Positions 27,116 to 33,596 of a stretch of 64,000 nt of DNA are shown here, in pieces. Under the pieces are notes generated by a model. That model searched no databases and was not told where the DNA came from. It saw only the letters and a list, made by a program, of their open reading frames with translations. Location: NCBI RefSeq assembly GCF_016907755.1, contig NZ_JAFBCN010000001.1, positions 2,604,001 through 2,668,000 of the forward strand, written 5' to 3'. The position numbers were made by a program, and so were the translations under genes. Every line of letters begins with the position of its first letter. Position 1 is the first letter of the stretch. Source of the stretch: Cellulosimicrobium cellulans (lineage in GTDB: Bacteria > Actinomycetota > Actinomycetes > Actinomycetales > Cellulomonadaceae).

Positions 27116-27331
27116 ATGAGCACCCACGCAGACCACCGCGACGACCTCAACGAGTCGGACGTCGCCTCCGCACGCCTGTCCCCGCGCCGCGAGGAGGAGG
27201 GCGAGGCCGTGGGCGACGTGCTGACCGGAGGGGACGCGACCAAGGCCCCGCAGTCGCTGTCGGAGAACGAGCGCCGGCCGATCGACGGCGCGTCGTCGGG
27301 CACGTCCTGGGACGACCCCGACGAGCTCTGA
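27116..27331 (+). CDS. Small acidic hypothetical protein
   Basis: A 71-residue, highly charged protein with no hydrophobic core, so probably disordered. It is rich in Asp, Glu and Ser and ends SSGTSWDDPDEL. I do not recognise it. It is supported by third-position GC bias, an ATG at 27116 and a normal stop one base before the end of the convergent gene. No ribosome binding site stands out. Confidence 0.5.
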   Translation: MSTHADHRDDLNESDVASARLSPRREEEGEAVGDVLTGGDATKAPQSLSENERRPIDGASSGTSWDDPDEL

Positions 27332-27332
27332 C

Positions 27333-27650
27333 TCAGTCGACGCGCGGCAGCCGGTCGGCGTCGACCGGGATGAGGCGCGGCATCCCCGCGGGGGCCACCG
27401 CGCTCAGCGCGAGGTAGCGCGCCTCCGCGCGGTGGAGGCGGATGTGCTCGTCGACGGTCCAGTCCGGCCCGTTCGTGAGCGACATGCCGCACGAGCAGTC
27501 GATCGTCACGCGACCTGTCCCGTCCTCACGGACCTGTCCGATCGTCACGTGCGCGGAGCGCGCGTCCGCCTTCGCGCGGCGCATGCTCGCGCTGACGGGT
27601 TCGGGGCGCATGGCGTCCGGCGACGGGTTCGGGGCGGGTGCGGCACTCAC
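27333..27650 (-). CDS. Hypothetical protein, 105 residues
   Basis: A small soluble protein. The middle part looks like a short beta-rich domain: VTIGQVREDGTGRVTIDCSCGMSLTNGP with a CSC pair, then a helix VDEHIRLHRAEARYLAL. The Cys-x-Cys followed by a histidine-containing DEHIRLHRAE could bind a metal, but no known zinc ribbon is completed. The first 20 residues are Pro/Ala-rich. Convergent with the small acidic ORF, one base apart. Family not recognised. Confidence 0.55.
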   Translation of the reverse strand: MSAAPAPNPSPDAMRPEPVSASMRRAKADARSAHVTIGQVREDGTGRVTIDCSCGMSLTNGPDWTVDEHIRLHRAEARYLALSAVAPAGMPRLIPVDADRLPRVD

Positions 27651-27736
27651 GGGTCCCGAGCCTAGACGGCGTCGCCGGGGCGGCGCGCACGCGACGCACG
27701 CACCACCCGGCGGCGCTGCGGACCCGGGGACCCGTC

Positions 27737-28060
27737 TCAGTGGGTGTGGGCGATCCCCAGGGCGTGCGCCCGCTCGTGCTCACGCTCCGCCGCCTCGCGC
27801 GCGGCGATGCGCGCCCGGACCTCCTCACGGCGGAGCGGGGGGACGGTCGTCGGTGGGTTGCGGCGCTCCGGCAGCTCGTCGAGCAGCCGCGCGACGATGG
27901 CCGTGACCTCGTCGACCGCCCGCTCGAACGGCTCCTGGGTCGCGGCGCTCGTGCGCTGGATCCCCGTGACCTTCCGGACGAACTGGCGCGCTGCCGCCTC
28001 GATCTCCTCGTCGGTGGCGGGGGGCTCGAGGCCGCGCAGGGTCGTGATGTTCCGGCACAT
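27737..28060 (-). CDS. DUF2277 family protein
   Basis: A 107-residue protein beginning MCRNITTLRGLEPPATDEEI, the characteristic opening of the DUF2277 family, followed by helices with ARQFVRKVTGIQRTSAATQEPFERAVDEVT. The role of the family is not known. The C-terminal 30 residues are strongly charged and helical and end in a His-rich GIAHTH. The ATG at 28060 is the family start; the frame continues upstream without protein-like sequence. Confidence 0.85.
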   Translation of the reverse strand: MCRNITTLRGLEPPATDEEIEAAARQFVRKVTGIQRTSAATQEPFERAVDEVTAIVARLLDELPERRNPPTTVPPLRREEVRARIAAREAAEREHERAHALGIAHTH

Positions 28061-28111
28061 GTCCTCGACGCTACGTGCGCACGCGGGTCGCCACAAGGGC
28101 GCCCCGCCCCG

Positions 28112-29011
28112 TCAGGCGAAGCGTGCCGTGACGGCGAGCGTCTCTCCGACCTCGACGCGCACGTCCGCGAGACGCACGCCCGGAGGCAGGTCGGAGACGA
28201 GGTCGACCTGGTGCCCCTCGGCCTTGGCCAGCTCGCCGCGCGCGGCCAGGAGCAGGGCTGCGACGACGGGGTTGCGGCTCGACAGCTCGAGGTCCCGGAC
28301 GGTGAGCACCATGCGCGCGTCGACCTCGGCGGTCGCCGTCGCGCGCACGCTCGCGGAGAGGATCCCCTTGCGCACCCGGGCGAACCCGCGGAGCGTGACG
28401 CTGCGGGGTCCGCCCGCCGCGAGCTCGACGTCGAGCGACGCCAGCGTGAGGCCGAGGTTCTGGAGCTCCGTCGCCACGAGGCGCCGGGCGGTCTCGACGA
28501 CGGCGTCGCGCGGCGCGGCGACGCGGACGTGGCCGCTGAGAGGAGCGGCGTCGTCCGGCTCGACAGGCTCGATCCCCAGCGCGCCGGCGGTGTCCTCGAC
28601 CCAGCGGAACCGCAGGCCCTCGGCCTCGGCGACGACGTCCACCGGCACGTCCTCCACCAGGAGCGGGTGCGCGTCGACGCGGAGCCGACGCAGCACGGCG
28701 TCCTCGCGCGAGCGCACGTCCTCGACGTCCCGGGTCTCGGGCGCGTCCGCCGTGCCGTGCTCCGTGCCGTGGACCGAGCCCTGACCCGAGCCGCCGATGC
28801 GCACGCGCACCCCCGTCAGGTCGACGTCCAGCCGGGCGACGTCGGGCCCGTCGAGGTCGGCGTCGAGCCGGGCCCGGTCGGCACCCTCGACGGTCGGCCC
28901 GAGCAGGTCGAGCAGGACGGGCCGCAGCCGGGCGAGGAGCTCGGTGGAGGTCGTGGGACGCGGCGCGGTGCCGAGCGGCAGCACGTCGTGGGCGGGGCGC
29001 AGGTCGGGCAT
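28112..29011 (-). CDS. Conserved hypothetical, beta-rich protein
   Basis: A 299-residue protein without signal peptide or membrane helix. It seems to hold two related halves of alternating beta strands, with repeated patterns such as RLDVDLTGVRVRIGG, RMVLTVRDLELSSRNP and ADVRVEVGETLAVTARF. This pattern of amphipathic strands suggests a lipid-binding-like fold of the DUF2993 type, but I am not certain and no catalytic residues are evident. It sits upstream of DUF2277 on the same strand with a 51-base gap. The ATG at 29011 follows the hairpin of the tRNA operon. Confidence 0.65.
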   Translation of the reverse strand: MPDLRPAHDVLPLGTAPRPTTSTELLARLRPVLLDLLGPTVEGADRARLDADLDGPDVARLDVDLTGVRVRIGGSGQGSVHGTEHGTADAPETRDVEDVRSREDAVLRRLRVDAHPLLVEDVPVDVVAEAEGLRFRWVEDTAGALGIEPVEPDDAAPLSGHVRVAAPRDAVVETARRLVATELQNLGLTLASLDVELAAGGPRSVTLRGFARVRKGILSASVRATATAEVDARMVLTVRDLELSSRNPVVAALLLAARGELAKAEGHQVDLVSDLPPGVRLADVRVEVGETLAVTARFA

Positions 29012-29030
29012 GGGCCGAGGGTAGTGGACG

Positions 29031-29066
29031 ACGAAGGCCGCCCCGGGGAACCGGGACGGCCTTCGT
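29031..29066 (-). terminator. Terminator of downstream tRNA array
   Basis: Inverted repeat ACGAAGGCCG (29031-29040) / CGGCCTTCGT (29057-29066) immediately after the 3' end of tRNA-Val on the minus strand. Loop is GC-rich. Confidence 0.65.
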
Positions 29067-29071
29067 GCTGG

Positions 29072-29143
29072 TGGGCGATACTGGGATCGAACCAGTGACC
29101 TCTTCCGTGTCAGGGAAGCGCGCTACCGCTGCGCCAATCGCCC
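29072..29143 (-). tRNA. tRNA-Val(GAC), copy A
   Basis: Cloverleaf on the minus strand: acceptor GGGCGAT/ATCGCCC, D arm GCGCAGCGGTAGCGC, anticodon stem CTTCC/GGAAG around loop CTGACAC giving anticodon GAC, T arm CTGGTTCGATCCCAG. Discriminator A; CCA is not encoded. Last gene of the Gly-Cys-Val array A. Its sequence is identical to copy B. Confidence 0.96.
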
Positions 29144-29162
29144 GGGGTGCTGCACTGCTGCG

Positions 29163-29233
29163 AGGTGGAGATGGGATTCGAACCCACGTATACGGCTTTG
29201 CAGGCCGCTGCCTCGCCTCTCGGCCACTCCACC
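29163..29233 (-). tRNA. tRNA-Cys(GCA), copy A
   Basis: Minus-strand cloverleaf with acceptor GGTGGAG/CTCCACC, anticodon GCA in loop TTGCAAA-type context, T arm GTGGGTTCGAATCCCAT and discriminator U, the usual tRNA-Cys identity base. Nineteen bases separate it from tRNA-Val. Identical to copy B. Confidence 0.96.
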
Positions 29234-29289
29234 TTGAGACGCGTCCTCTCTCACGCTCCCGGAGGAGCAGGCCAGAGAGTGGGCCTCCG

Positions 29290-29362
29290 AGCGGATGACG
29301 GGACTCGAACCCGCGACCCTCACCTTGGCAAGGTGATGCTCTACCAACTGAGCCACATCCGC
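29290..29362 (-). tRNA. tRNA-Gly(GCC), copy A
   Basis: Minus-strand cloverleaf with acceptor GCGGATG/CATCCGC, D arm GGCTCAGTTGGTAGAGC, anticodon GCC between CACCTT and AAGGTG, T arm GCGGGTTCGAGTCCCGT and discriminator U. First gene of array A. It differs from copy B by one base in the T loop (GAG here, GAA in copy B). Confidence 0.96.
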
Positions 29363-29417
29363 GCGGCCGGTCCTGCGAGAGCTCTTGCGAGCCCTCCGGT
29401 GTTCCGGCGCGAAGCAC

Positions 29418-29426
29418 ATACTAGCC
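29418..29426 (-). promoter_or_regulatory. Probable -10 region for tRNA array A
   Basis: Minus strand reads GGCTAGTAT, 55 bases upstream of tRNA-Gly copy A. The same nine bases precede tRNA-Val(CAC) at 32036-32044, supporting TAGTAT as the -10 element. No good -35 box could be paired with it. Confidence 0.45.
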
Positions 29427-29472
29427 GACTTCCGACCTGAACCGTGCATCCGGTCCGGGTGATGGTCGGCAC

Positions 29473-29512
29473 GCGAGAGGCCGCTCCGGACGTAGCCGGG
29501 GCGGCCTCTCGC
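29473..29512 (-). terminator. Terminator of upstream tRNA array
   Basis: Inverted repeat GCGAGAGGCCGC (29473-29484) / GCGGCCTCTCGC (29501-29512), a 12-bp stem, just after tRNA-Val copy B on the minus strand. It separates array B from array A. Confidence 0.7.
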
Positions 29513-29521
29513 AGGTGCTCG

Positions 29522-29593
29522 TGGGCGATACTGGGATCGAACCAGTGACCTCTTCCGTGTCAGGGAAGCGCGCTACCGCTGCGCCAATCGCCC
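29522..29593 (-). tRNA. tRNA-Val(GAC), copy B
   Basis: Same 72-base sequence as copy A, anticodon GAC, minus strand. Last gene of array B and followed by its own hairpin. Confidence 0.96.
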
Positions 29594-29614
29594 CAAAAGG
29601 GTGGTGCTGTTGCG

Positions 29615-29685
29615 AGGTGGAGATGGGATTCGAACCCACGTATACGGCTTTGCAGGCCGCTGCCTCGCCTCTCGGCCACTCCACC
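29615..29685 (-). tRNA. tRNA-Cys(GCA), copy B
   Basis: Same 71-base sequence as copy A, anticodon GCA, discriminator U, minus strand. Twenty-one bases from tRNA-Val copy B. Confidence 0.96.
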
Positions 29686-29733
29686 GCGACCTGCCCTCCG
29701 CCGCCGCGAGAGCGGACGGAGAGTGGGCCTCCG

Positions 29734-29806
29734 AGCGGATGACGGGATTCGAACCCGCGACCCTCACCTTGGCAAGGTGATGCTCTACCAACTGAGCCAC
29801 ATCCGC
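29734..29806 (-). tRNA. tRNA-Gly(GCC), copy B
   Basis: 73-base cloverleaf with anticodon GCC, one T-loop base different from copy A. The flanking spacer AGTGGGCCTCCGA on its 3' side is shared with copy A, showing that the duplication included spacers. Confidence 0.96.
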
Positions 29807-29874
29807 GCGGCCGGACCCTGGAAGGTGTCGAGGAATCGCTTCCCGCTGCCCTCCGGCGTTCCGGCGCGTCCCAG

Positions 29875-29905
29875 ACATTAGTCCACGTTCGCGCCCGGAG
29901 TCCAA
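29875..29905 (-). promoter_or_regulatory. Candidate promoter of tRNA array B
   Basis: Minus strand: TTGGAC (29905-29900), 19-base spacer, TAATGT (29880-29875), about 70 bases upstream of tRNA-Gly copy B. The spacer is at the long end of the usual range. Confidence 0.4.
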
Positions 29906-29982
29906 CCGGCGCCGTCCCGCGCGCGTCGTGCGCGTCCCGGACCCCTGCCGGCTGGTCCGCACGCGGTCGGTAGCGTGGTCCC

Positions 29983-31086
29983 GTGCCAGGACCTGGGAGA
30001 ACGTCGTCGAGGCCGGGGCTCGCTCACCTCGCGGACCGCGCCGCCACCGGTGTGGTGGAGGTCGTCGACCTGTGGCGCGACCCGGAGCGGCTCGCCGACG
30101 ACGGGCCTTGGTTCGTCGTGGCCGACTTCGACGCACCCGCTCGCGGCGGGCGGGCGCGCGCGTGGCGGTTCGCCGAGCGCATCGACCCGGCGGAGCTCGC
30201 CCGGAGCGACGCGGGCGGGGACGCGTGGCGCGGACCCGCGCCGTCGGGCTGGACGAGCTCGATGGACCGGGCCGCGTACGAGGCGGCGGTCGCCCACGTG
30301 CGCGACGAGGTCCTCGAGGGCGAGGTCTACCAGGTCAACGTCTGTCGCGTGCTGTCCGCCCCGCTCGTCGGCCCGGACGGGGGCGAGCCGGACGCCCTTG
30401 CCCTCGGCCGTCGGCTGGCCCGGGGGAACCCGGCGCCGTACGGGGGCGTCCTGCACGTCCCGGCCGGCTCCGGCGTCGATCCGGTGTGGGTCGTGAGCGC
30501 GTCGCCCGAGCTCTATCTCCACGTCGTGGACGGGGCGGTCACCTCCGGCCCCATCAAGGGCACCGCACCCACCCCGGACGGGCTCACCCCCAAGGACCGC
30601 GCGGAGAACGTCATGATCACCGACCTCGTGCGCAACGACCTCCAGCGCGTGTGCGACCCGGGGACCGTCGAGGTCACGGACCTGCTCGCCGTCGAGCCGC
30701 ACCCCGGCCTCGTGCACCTCGTGAGCACGGTCACCGGCCGTCTGCGTCCCGAGTTGCGCGACAGCGCGGGCCTGTGGCCGGCGCTGCTCGACGCGACGTT
30801 CCCGCCCGCGTCCGTGTCCGGCGCCCCGAAGTCGTCCGCGCTCCGGATCATCGACGCGCTTGAGCCCGTCCCGCGCGGCCCGTACTGCGGCGCGATCGGC
30901 TGGGTCGACGGCGGCGAGGCGGTGCTCGCCGTCGGGATCCGGACCTTCTGGTGGGCCGACGGCGTGCTCCGGTTCGGCACCGGGGCCGGGATCACCTGGG
31001 GGAGCGACCCGGCGCGCGAGTGGGAGGAGACCGAGCTCAAGGCGCGGCGCCTCGTCGGCCTCGCCTCCGGCACACTGGAGCCATGA
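29983..31086 (+). CDS. pabB: Aminodeoxychorismate synthase component I
   Basis: A 367-residue chorismate-utilising enzyme. The fold's marks are all in the second half: VYQVNVCRVL, the catalytic-lysine motif SGPIKGTAPTP, ENVMITDLVRNDLQRVC, FPPASVSGAPKSSALRII and FGTGAGITWGSDPAREW. The PIKGT motif and its pairing with a class IV aminotransferase support PabB over anthranilate synthase or isochorismate synthase. It adds ammonia to chorismate for p-aminobenzoate and folate. The N-terminal region is short compared with TrpE. Start is a GTG at 29983; it overlaps pabC by ATGA. Confidence 0.9.
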   Translation: MPGPGRTSSRPGLAHLADRAATGVVEVVDLWRDPERLADDGPWFVVADFDAPARGGRARAWRFAERIDPAELARSDAGGDAWRGPAPSGWTSSMDRAAYEAAVAHVRDEVLEGEVYQVNVCRVLSAPLVGPDGGEPDALALGRRLARGNPAPYGGVLHVPAGSGVDPVWVVSASPELYLHVVDGAVTSGPIKGTAPTPDGLTPKDRAENVMITDLVRNDLQRVCDPGTVEVTDLLAVEPHPGLVHLVSTVTGRLRPELRDSAGLWPALLDATFPPASVSGAPKSSALRIIDALEPVPRGPYCGAIGWVDGGEAVLAVGIRTFWWADGVLRFGTGAGITWGSDPAREWEETELKARRLVGLASGTLEP

Positions 31087-32003
31087 GCCCCGCTGCCGCC
31101 ACGACGCCGACGTCCGACCGTCCGTCCGAGAACCTCGTGATCTGGGCCGACGGGCGCCTGGTCCGTCCGGGCGAAAAGGCGCTGAGCGCCGTGGACCACG
31201 GCCTGACGGTCGGGGACGGCGTGTTCGAGACGTGCGCCGTGTTCGACGGGCAGGCGTTCGCCCTCACCCGGCACCTGCGCCGGCTCGCGCGGTCCGCCGC
31301 CGGCCTCGGGCTCGACGCGCCGGACGAGCAGCGCGTGCTCGACGGCGTCGCGGCCGTCCTCGCGGAGGCGGACACGCGGACGCGGGCAGGGGCGGGCGAC
31401 GTCGGGCGTCTGCGCATCACCGTGACCGCCGGCGTCGGCCCCCTCGGGTCCGGCCGCACGCCCGGCGCGCAGACGGTCGTCGTCGCCGCGGGACCCGCGA
31501 CCATCAGCCCCGCCGGCCGAGCCGTGCGCTCGCCGTGGACGCGCAACGAGCGGTCCGCCGTCGCCGGGCTCAAGACGACGTCCTACGCCGAGAACGTCGT
31601 CGCCCTTGCCGACGCCGTCGCGCAGGGCGGCGACGAGGCGCTCCTCGCCAACACCGCGGGCGACCTCTGCGAGGGCACGGGGGCGAACGTGTTCGTCGAG
31701 CGTGGCGGCGAGCTCGTCACGCCGCTCCTGGCGTCGGGCTGCCTCGCCGGGATCACGCGCGAGCTGCTGCTCGAGTGGGCCGCGGAGGACGGGCTTCCCG
31801 TGCGCGAGGCCCGGCCCGGAGAGCTGCCGTTCGCGGTGCTCGACGAGGTGACCGCGGGGGAGGCCGCTCTGCTGCTGACCGGCTCGGTCCGCAACGTCCA
31901 GCCCGTGACCTGGATCGACGGTGTCGAGGTCGCGGCCGGCGAGCTGTCGCTCGCCGCGCGCGAGCTCTTCGAGCGGCGTCGTCGCGAGCGTCTCGACCCC
32001 TGA
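31083..32003 (+). CDS. pabC: Class IV aminotransferase / aminodeoxychorismate lyase
   Basis: A 306-residue fold-type-IV PLP enzyme. Typical stretches are the N-terminal ALSAVDHGLTVGDGVFET, the Schiff-base lysine in VAGLKTTSYAENVVAL, and LANTAGDLCEGTGANVFVERGGELVTPLL. It should convert aminodeoxychorismate to p-aminobenzoate and pyruvate; the branched-chain and D-amino-acid aminotransferases share the fold, but the overlap with pabB (ATGA at 31083-31086) decides the call. It is the last gene before tRNA-Val(CAC), whose promoter starts within 40 bases of the stop. Confidence 0.88.
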   Translation: MSPAAATTPTSDRPSENLVIWADGRLVRPGEKALSAVDHGLTVGDGVFETCAVFDGQAFALTRHLRRLARSAAGLGLDAPDEQRVLDGVAAVLAEADTRTRAGAGDVGRLRITVTAGVGPLGSGRTPGAQTVVVAAGPATISPAGRAVRSPWTRNERSAVAGLKTTSYAENVVALADAVAQGGDEALLANTAGDLCEGTGANVFVERGGELVTPLLASGCLAGITRELLLEWAAEDGLPVREARPGELPFAVLDEVTAGEAALLLTGSVRNVQPVTWIDGVEVAAGELSLAARELFERRRRERLDP

Positions 32004-32035
32004 TCCGGGCCGGTTTTTCGATCCGGTCCGTTTCA

Positions 32036-32044
32036 GGCTAGTAT
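32036..32044 (+). promoter_or_regulatory. Probable -10 region for tRNA-Val(CAC)
   Basis: GGCTAGTAT, 14 bases upstream of the mature tRNA. Identical to the element before array A. The region upstream is T-rich (GGTTTTTCGATC) but has no clean -35 box. Confidence 0.5.
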
Positions 32045-32057
32045 CGACCTCGCACTC

Positions 32058-32129
32058 GGGCGATTGGCGCAGTGGTAGCGCGCTTCGTTCACACCGAAGA
32101 GGTCACTGGTTCGAACCCAGTATCGCCCA
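32058..32129 (+). tRNA. tRNA-Val(CAC)
   Basis: Plus-strand cloverleaf with acceptor GGGCGAT/ATCGCCC, D arm GCGCAGTGGTAGCGC, anticodon stem CTTCG/CGAAG around loop TTCACAC giving CAC, T arm CTGGTTCGAACCCAG, discriminator A. It is nearly the same as the GAC isoacceptor apart from the anticodon arm, so the two share a recent ancestor. Confidence 0.96.
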
Positions 32130-32139
32130 CCCGAGATCG

Positions 32140-32169
32140 AGGCCCGGAACCGCATGGTTCCGGGCCTTT
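32140..32169 (+). terminator. Intrinsic terminator after tRNA-Val(CAC)
   Basis: Perfect 11-bp stem GGCCCGGAACC (32141-32151) / GGTTCCGGGCC (32156-32166), extended by an A-T pair, loop GCAT, followed by TTTG. Eleven bases after the tRNA. Confidence 0.85.
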
Positions 32170-32295
32170 GTCGTGTCGAGGACATGCGTCGTGACGGCCG
32201 GTGGACAGGCCGACGCGATAGCCTGGCGCTCCGCACGACGACGCACCGTCGTCGTCCGACGATGGCCCGGCGCCGCCGCTGAAAGGCGCCTCACG

Positions 32296-32337
32296 ATGAA
32301 CGACAACTCCTGGGGAGCCCCCGCGCCGCGCCGATGA
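32296..32337 (+). CDS. 13-codon ORF overlapping the TrmH gene start
   Basis: ATG at 32296, nine bases after a GAAAGG site, encodes MNDNSWGAPAPRR and ends at TGA 32335-32337, which overlaps the ATG of the methyltransferase gene (ATGA). The geometry is that of a leader peptide or coupling ORF. It is too short for coding statistics, so the call rests on the start site and overlap only. Confidence 0.35.
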   Translation: MNDNSWGAPAPRR

Positions 32338-32852
32338 GCGAGGCCAGGTCGAAGCCGCGCGAGCTGCGTCGCGCCCGTCGGTCGTCCCGGCACGGCTGCT
32401 GGGGACATCTGGTCGTCGCCCCCTTGTGGGTCGCGTACGACGCCAACCTCGGCACCCTCCTGCGCACGTGCGACGCCGTGGGGGCGTGCCTCGCCGTGCC
32501 GAGCACCCCGCACTACCGGCGGGCGCTCGCCGTCGGCGACACCCTCAAGGGGCGCCGTCCCTGCCTCCACTGGGTCGCGCCCTCGAAGGAGGCGTGGCTC
32601 GACGCCGAGCGGGCCGCCGGGAAGCGGCTCGTCGCCGTCGAGCTCGCCGAGGGTGCGACACCGCTGCCGCGGCTCGGTCCCTCACGGGAGCCGACGGTGC
32701 TGCTGCTCGGGCACGAGCGGCACGGCGTGCCGGACGATGTCCTCGCGCGCGTCGACGAGTGCGTCGAGATCCCGATGGCGGGCTGGGGTGCGAGCCTCAA
32801 CGTCGCGGTCGCGGGCAGCCTGGTGCTGTACCGCCTGGCGGGCCTGGCGTGA
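32334..32852 (+). CDS. TrmH/SpoU-family RNA methyltransferase
   Basis: A 172-residue SPOUT methyltransferase. The three family motifs are visible: motif 1 as YDANLGTLLRTCDAVGA, motif 2 as LLLGHERHGVPDDVL and motif 3 as VEIPMAGWGASLNVAVAGSLVLYRL, which form the trefoil knot that binds S-adenosylmethionine. The length is that of the minimal TrmL/TrmH core with no extra RNA-binding domain, so a tRNA ribose 2'-O-methylation is most likely. The start overlaps the stop of a short upstream ORF. Confidence 0.88.
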   Translation: MSEARSKPRELRRARRSSRHGCWGHLVVAPLWVAYDANLGTLLRTCDAVGACLAVPSTPHYRRALAVGDTLKGRRPCLHWVAPSKEAWLDAERAAGKRLVAVELAEGATPLPRLGPSREPTVLLLGHERHGVPDDVLARVDECVEIPMAGWGASLNVAVAGSLVLYRLAGLA

Positions 32853-32904
32853 GGGCCGGGGGCGTGCGGTGCGAGCGGCAGGGAAGGCTCCTAGGGTTCT
32901 CGGC

Positions 32905-33195
32905 ATGTCGAGCAGGGGGTCGTACGTCCTCGCGTCCGTGTCACGCGCGGTGCGCACCGTCGAGCTGGTCGCCGAGTCGGGGGCGATGCGCCTGGCCGAG
33001 CTGGCGTCGTGTCTCGGCGTGAGCCGGCCGGGGGCGTTCCGGATCGCGCAGACCCTCGTCGCGCACCGGTGGCTCGTTCAGGGCATGGACCGCCGCTACC
33101 GGATCGGGCCCGCCGTGCGGGCCCTCTCCGCGGACCCGGGGCCGGGTCCGGCGGACGGTTCGGCGCAGCGCCCGGGACGCTCGACCGACGCCTGA
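32905..33195 (+). CDS. IclR-type helix-turn-helix protein, HTH only
   Basis: A 96-residue protein that contains only the winged HTH part of IclR regulators: SYVLASVSRAVRTVELVAESG then the recognition unit LAELASCLGVSRPGAFRIAQTLVAHRWL and a wing RYRIGPAVRAL. The roughly 170-residue effector domain of normal IclR proteins is missing; the frame ends in a Pro/Gly/Ser tail of about 25 residues. It may be a natural small DNA-binding protein or a truncated gene. The start at 32905 is the first ATG of the HTH frame, with a GGAAGG site a little upstream. Confidence 0.7.
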   Translation: MSSRGSYVLASVSRAVRTVELVAESGAMRLAELASCLGVSRPGAFRIAQTLVAHRWLVQGMDRRYRIGPAVRALSADPGPGPADGSAQRPGRSTDA

Positions 33196-33363
33196 GGCGC
33201 CGAGGTCGTCTCGCCATCTGAGCGACGCCGTCGGCGGGGGCGGGTGAATGTTCGCGACAAATCGCTCGCACATGCCGGAGATAGCGTCGATACCGGACGA
33301 AGCGGCCAGTTCTGGACAGATGTCCAGCCTGCGAGCCGCCGGGGTGCCGTGCAGGCTGCCCGC

Positions 33364-33549
33364 ATGCTCTGGGTGACGGTCGGCTGGGTAGTGGTCGTTC
33401 TCGGTGCAGCGACCGCGATCGTCCTCGCGGGACGTGCCCGTCGCCGTGGCGCGACGGGTGCCGAGGGCCTCGCCATCGGGTGCGGCGGAGGCCTCGCTCT
33501 GTGGGGGGCGGTCGTGGTGGTGGTCGTCACGGTGCTCCAGCGACCCTGA
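33364..33549 (+). CDS. Small two-helix membrane protein
   Basis: A 61-residue protein with two predicted membrane helices (WVTVGWVVVVLGAATAIVLA and LAIGCGGGLALWGAVVVVVV) joined by a short basic loop (GRARRRGATG). The family is not recognised. The ATG at 33364 gives the membrane-protein core; the frame is open further upstream, and an earlier GTG at 33349 is possible. It converges on the tyrosine phosphatase gene. Confidence 0.45.
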   Translation: MLWVTVGWVVVVLGAATAIVLAGRARRRGATGAEGLAIGCGGGLALWGAVVVVVVTVLQRP

Positions 33550-33555
33550 CGGCAG

Positions 33556-33596
33556 CCGGTCCCCCTCCTTGTGCAGGGGGCAGGGAGGTGGACCGG
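33556..33596. terminator. Candidate bidirectional terminator
   Basis: Imperfect inverted repeat with outer arms CCGGTCC / GGACCGG and inner CCCTCC / GGGAGG, lying in the 47-base gap between the convergent small membrane protein and phosphatase genes. Confidence 0.5.

Larger units (their letters stand above)
29072..29867. repeat. Tandem duplication of the Gly-Cys-Val tRNA array
   Basis: Two direct copies, about 29071-29410 and 29521-29867, each holding tRNA-Gly, tRNA-Cys and tRNA-Val in the same order and orientation. Val and Cys copies are identical, Gly differs by one base, and the sequence CCTCCGG(T/C)GTTCCGGCGCG upstream of tRNA-Gly is also shared. The spacers between tRNAs have diverged. 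Confidence 0.9.

Noticed and set aside
22028-27136. A 1702-codon minus-strand frame spanning treY and glgX
   Set aside because: TreY proper starts at 24694; the rest is a shadow of glgX in another frame.
29065-29449. Short open frames across the tRNA arrays on both strands
   Set aside because: They translate tRNA sequence; the cloverleaf structures explain the region.
29072-29867. tRNA array as an integration hotspot or island boundary
   Set aside because: No integrase, direct-repeat attachment site or foreign gene is found near it.
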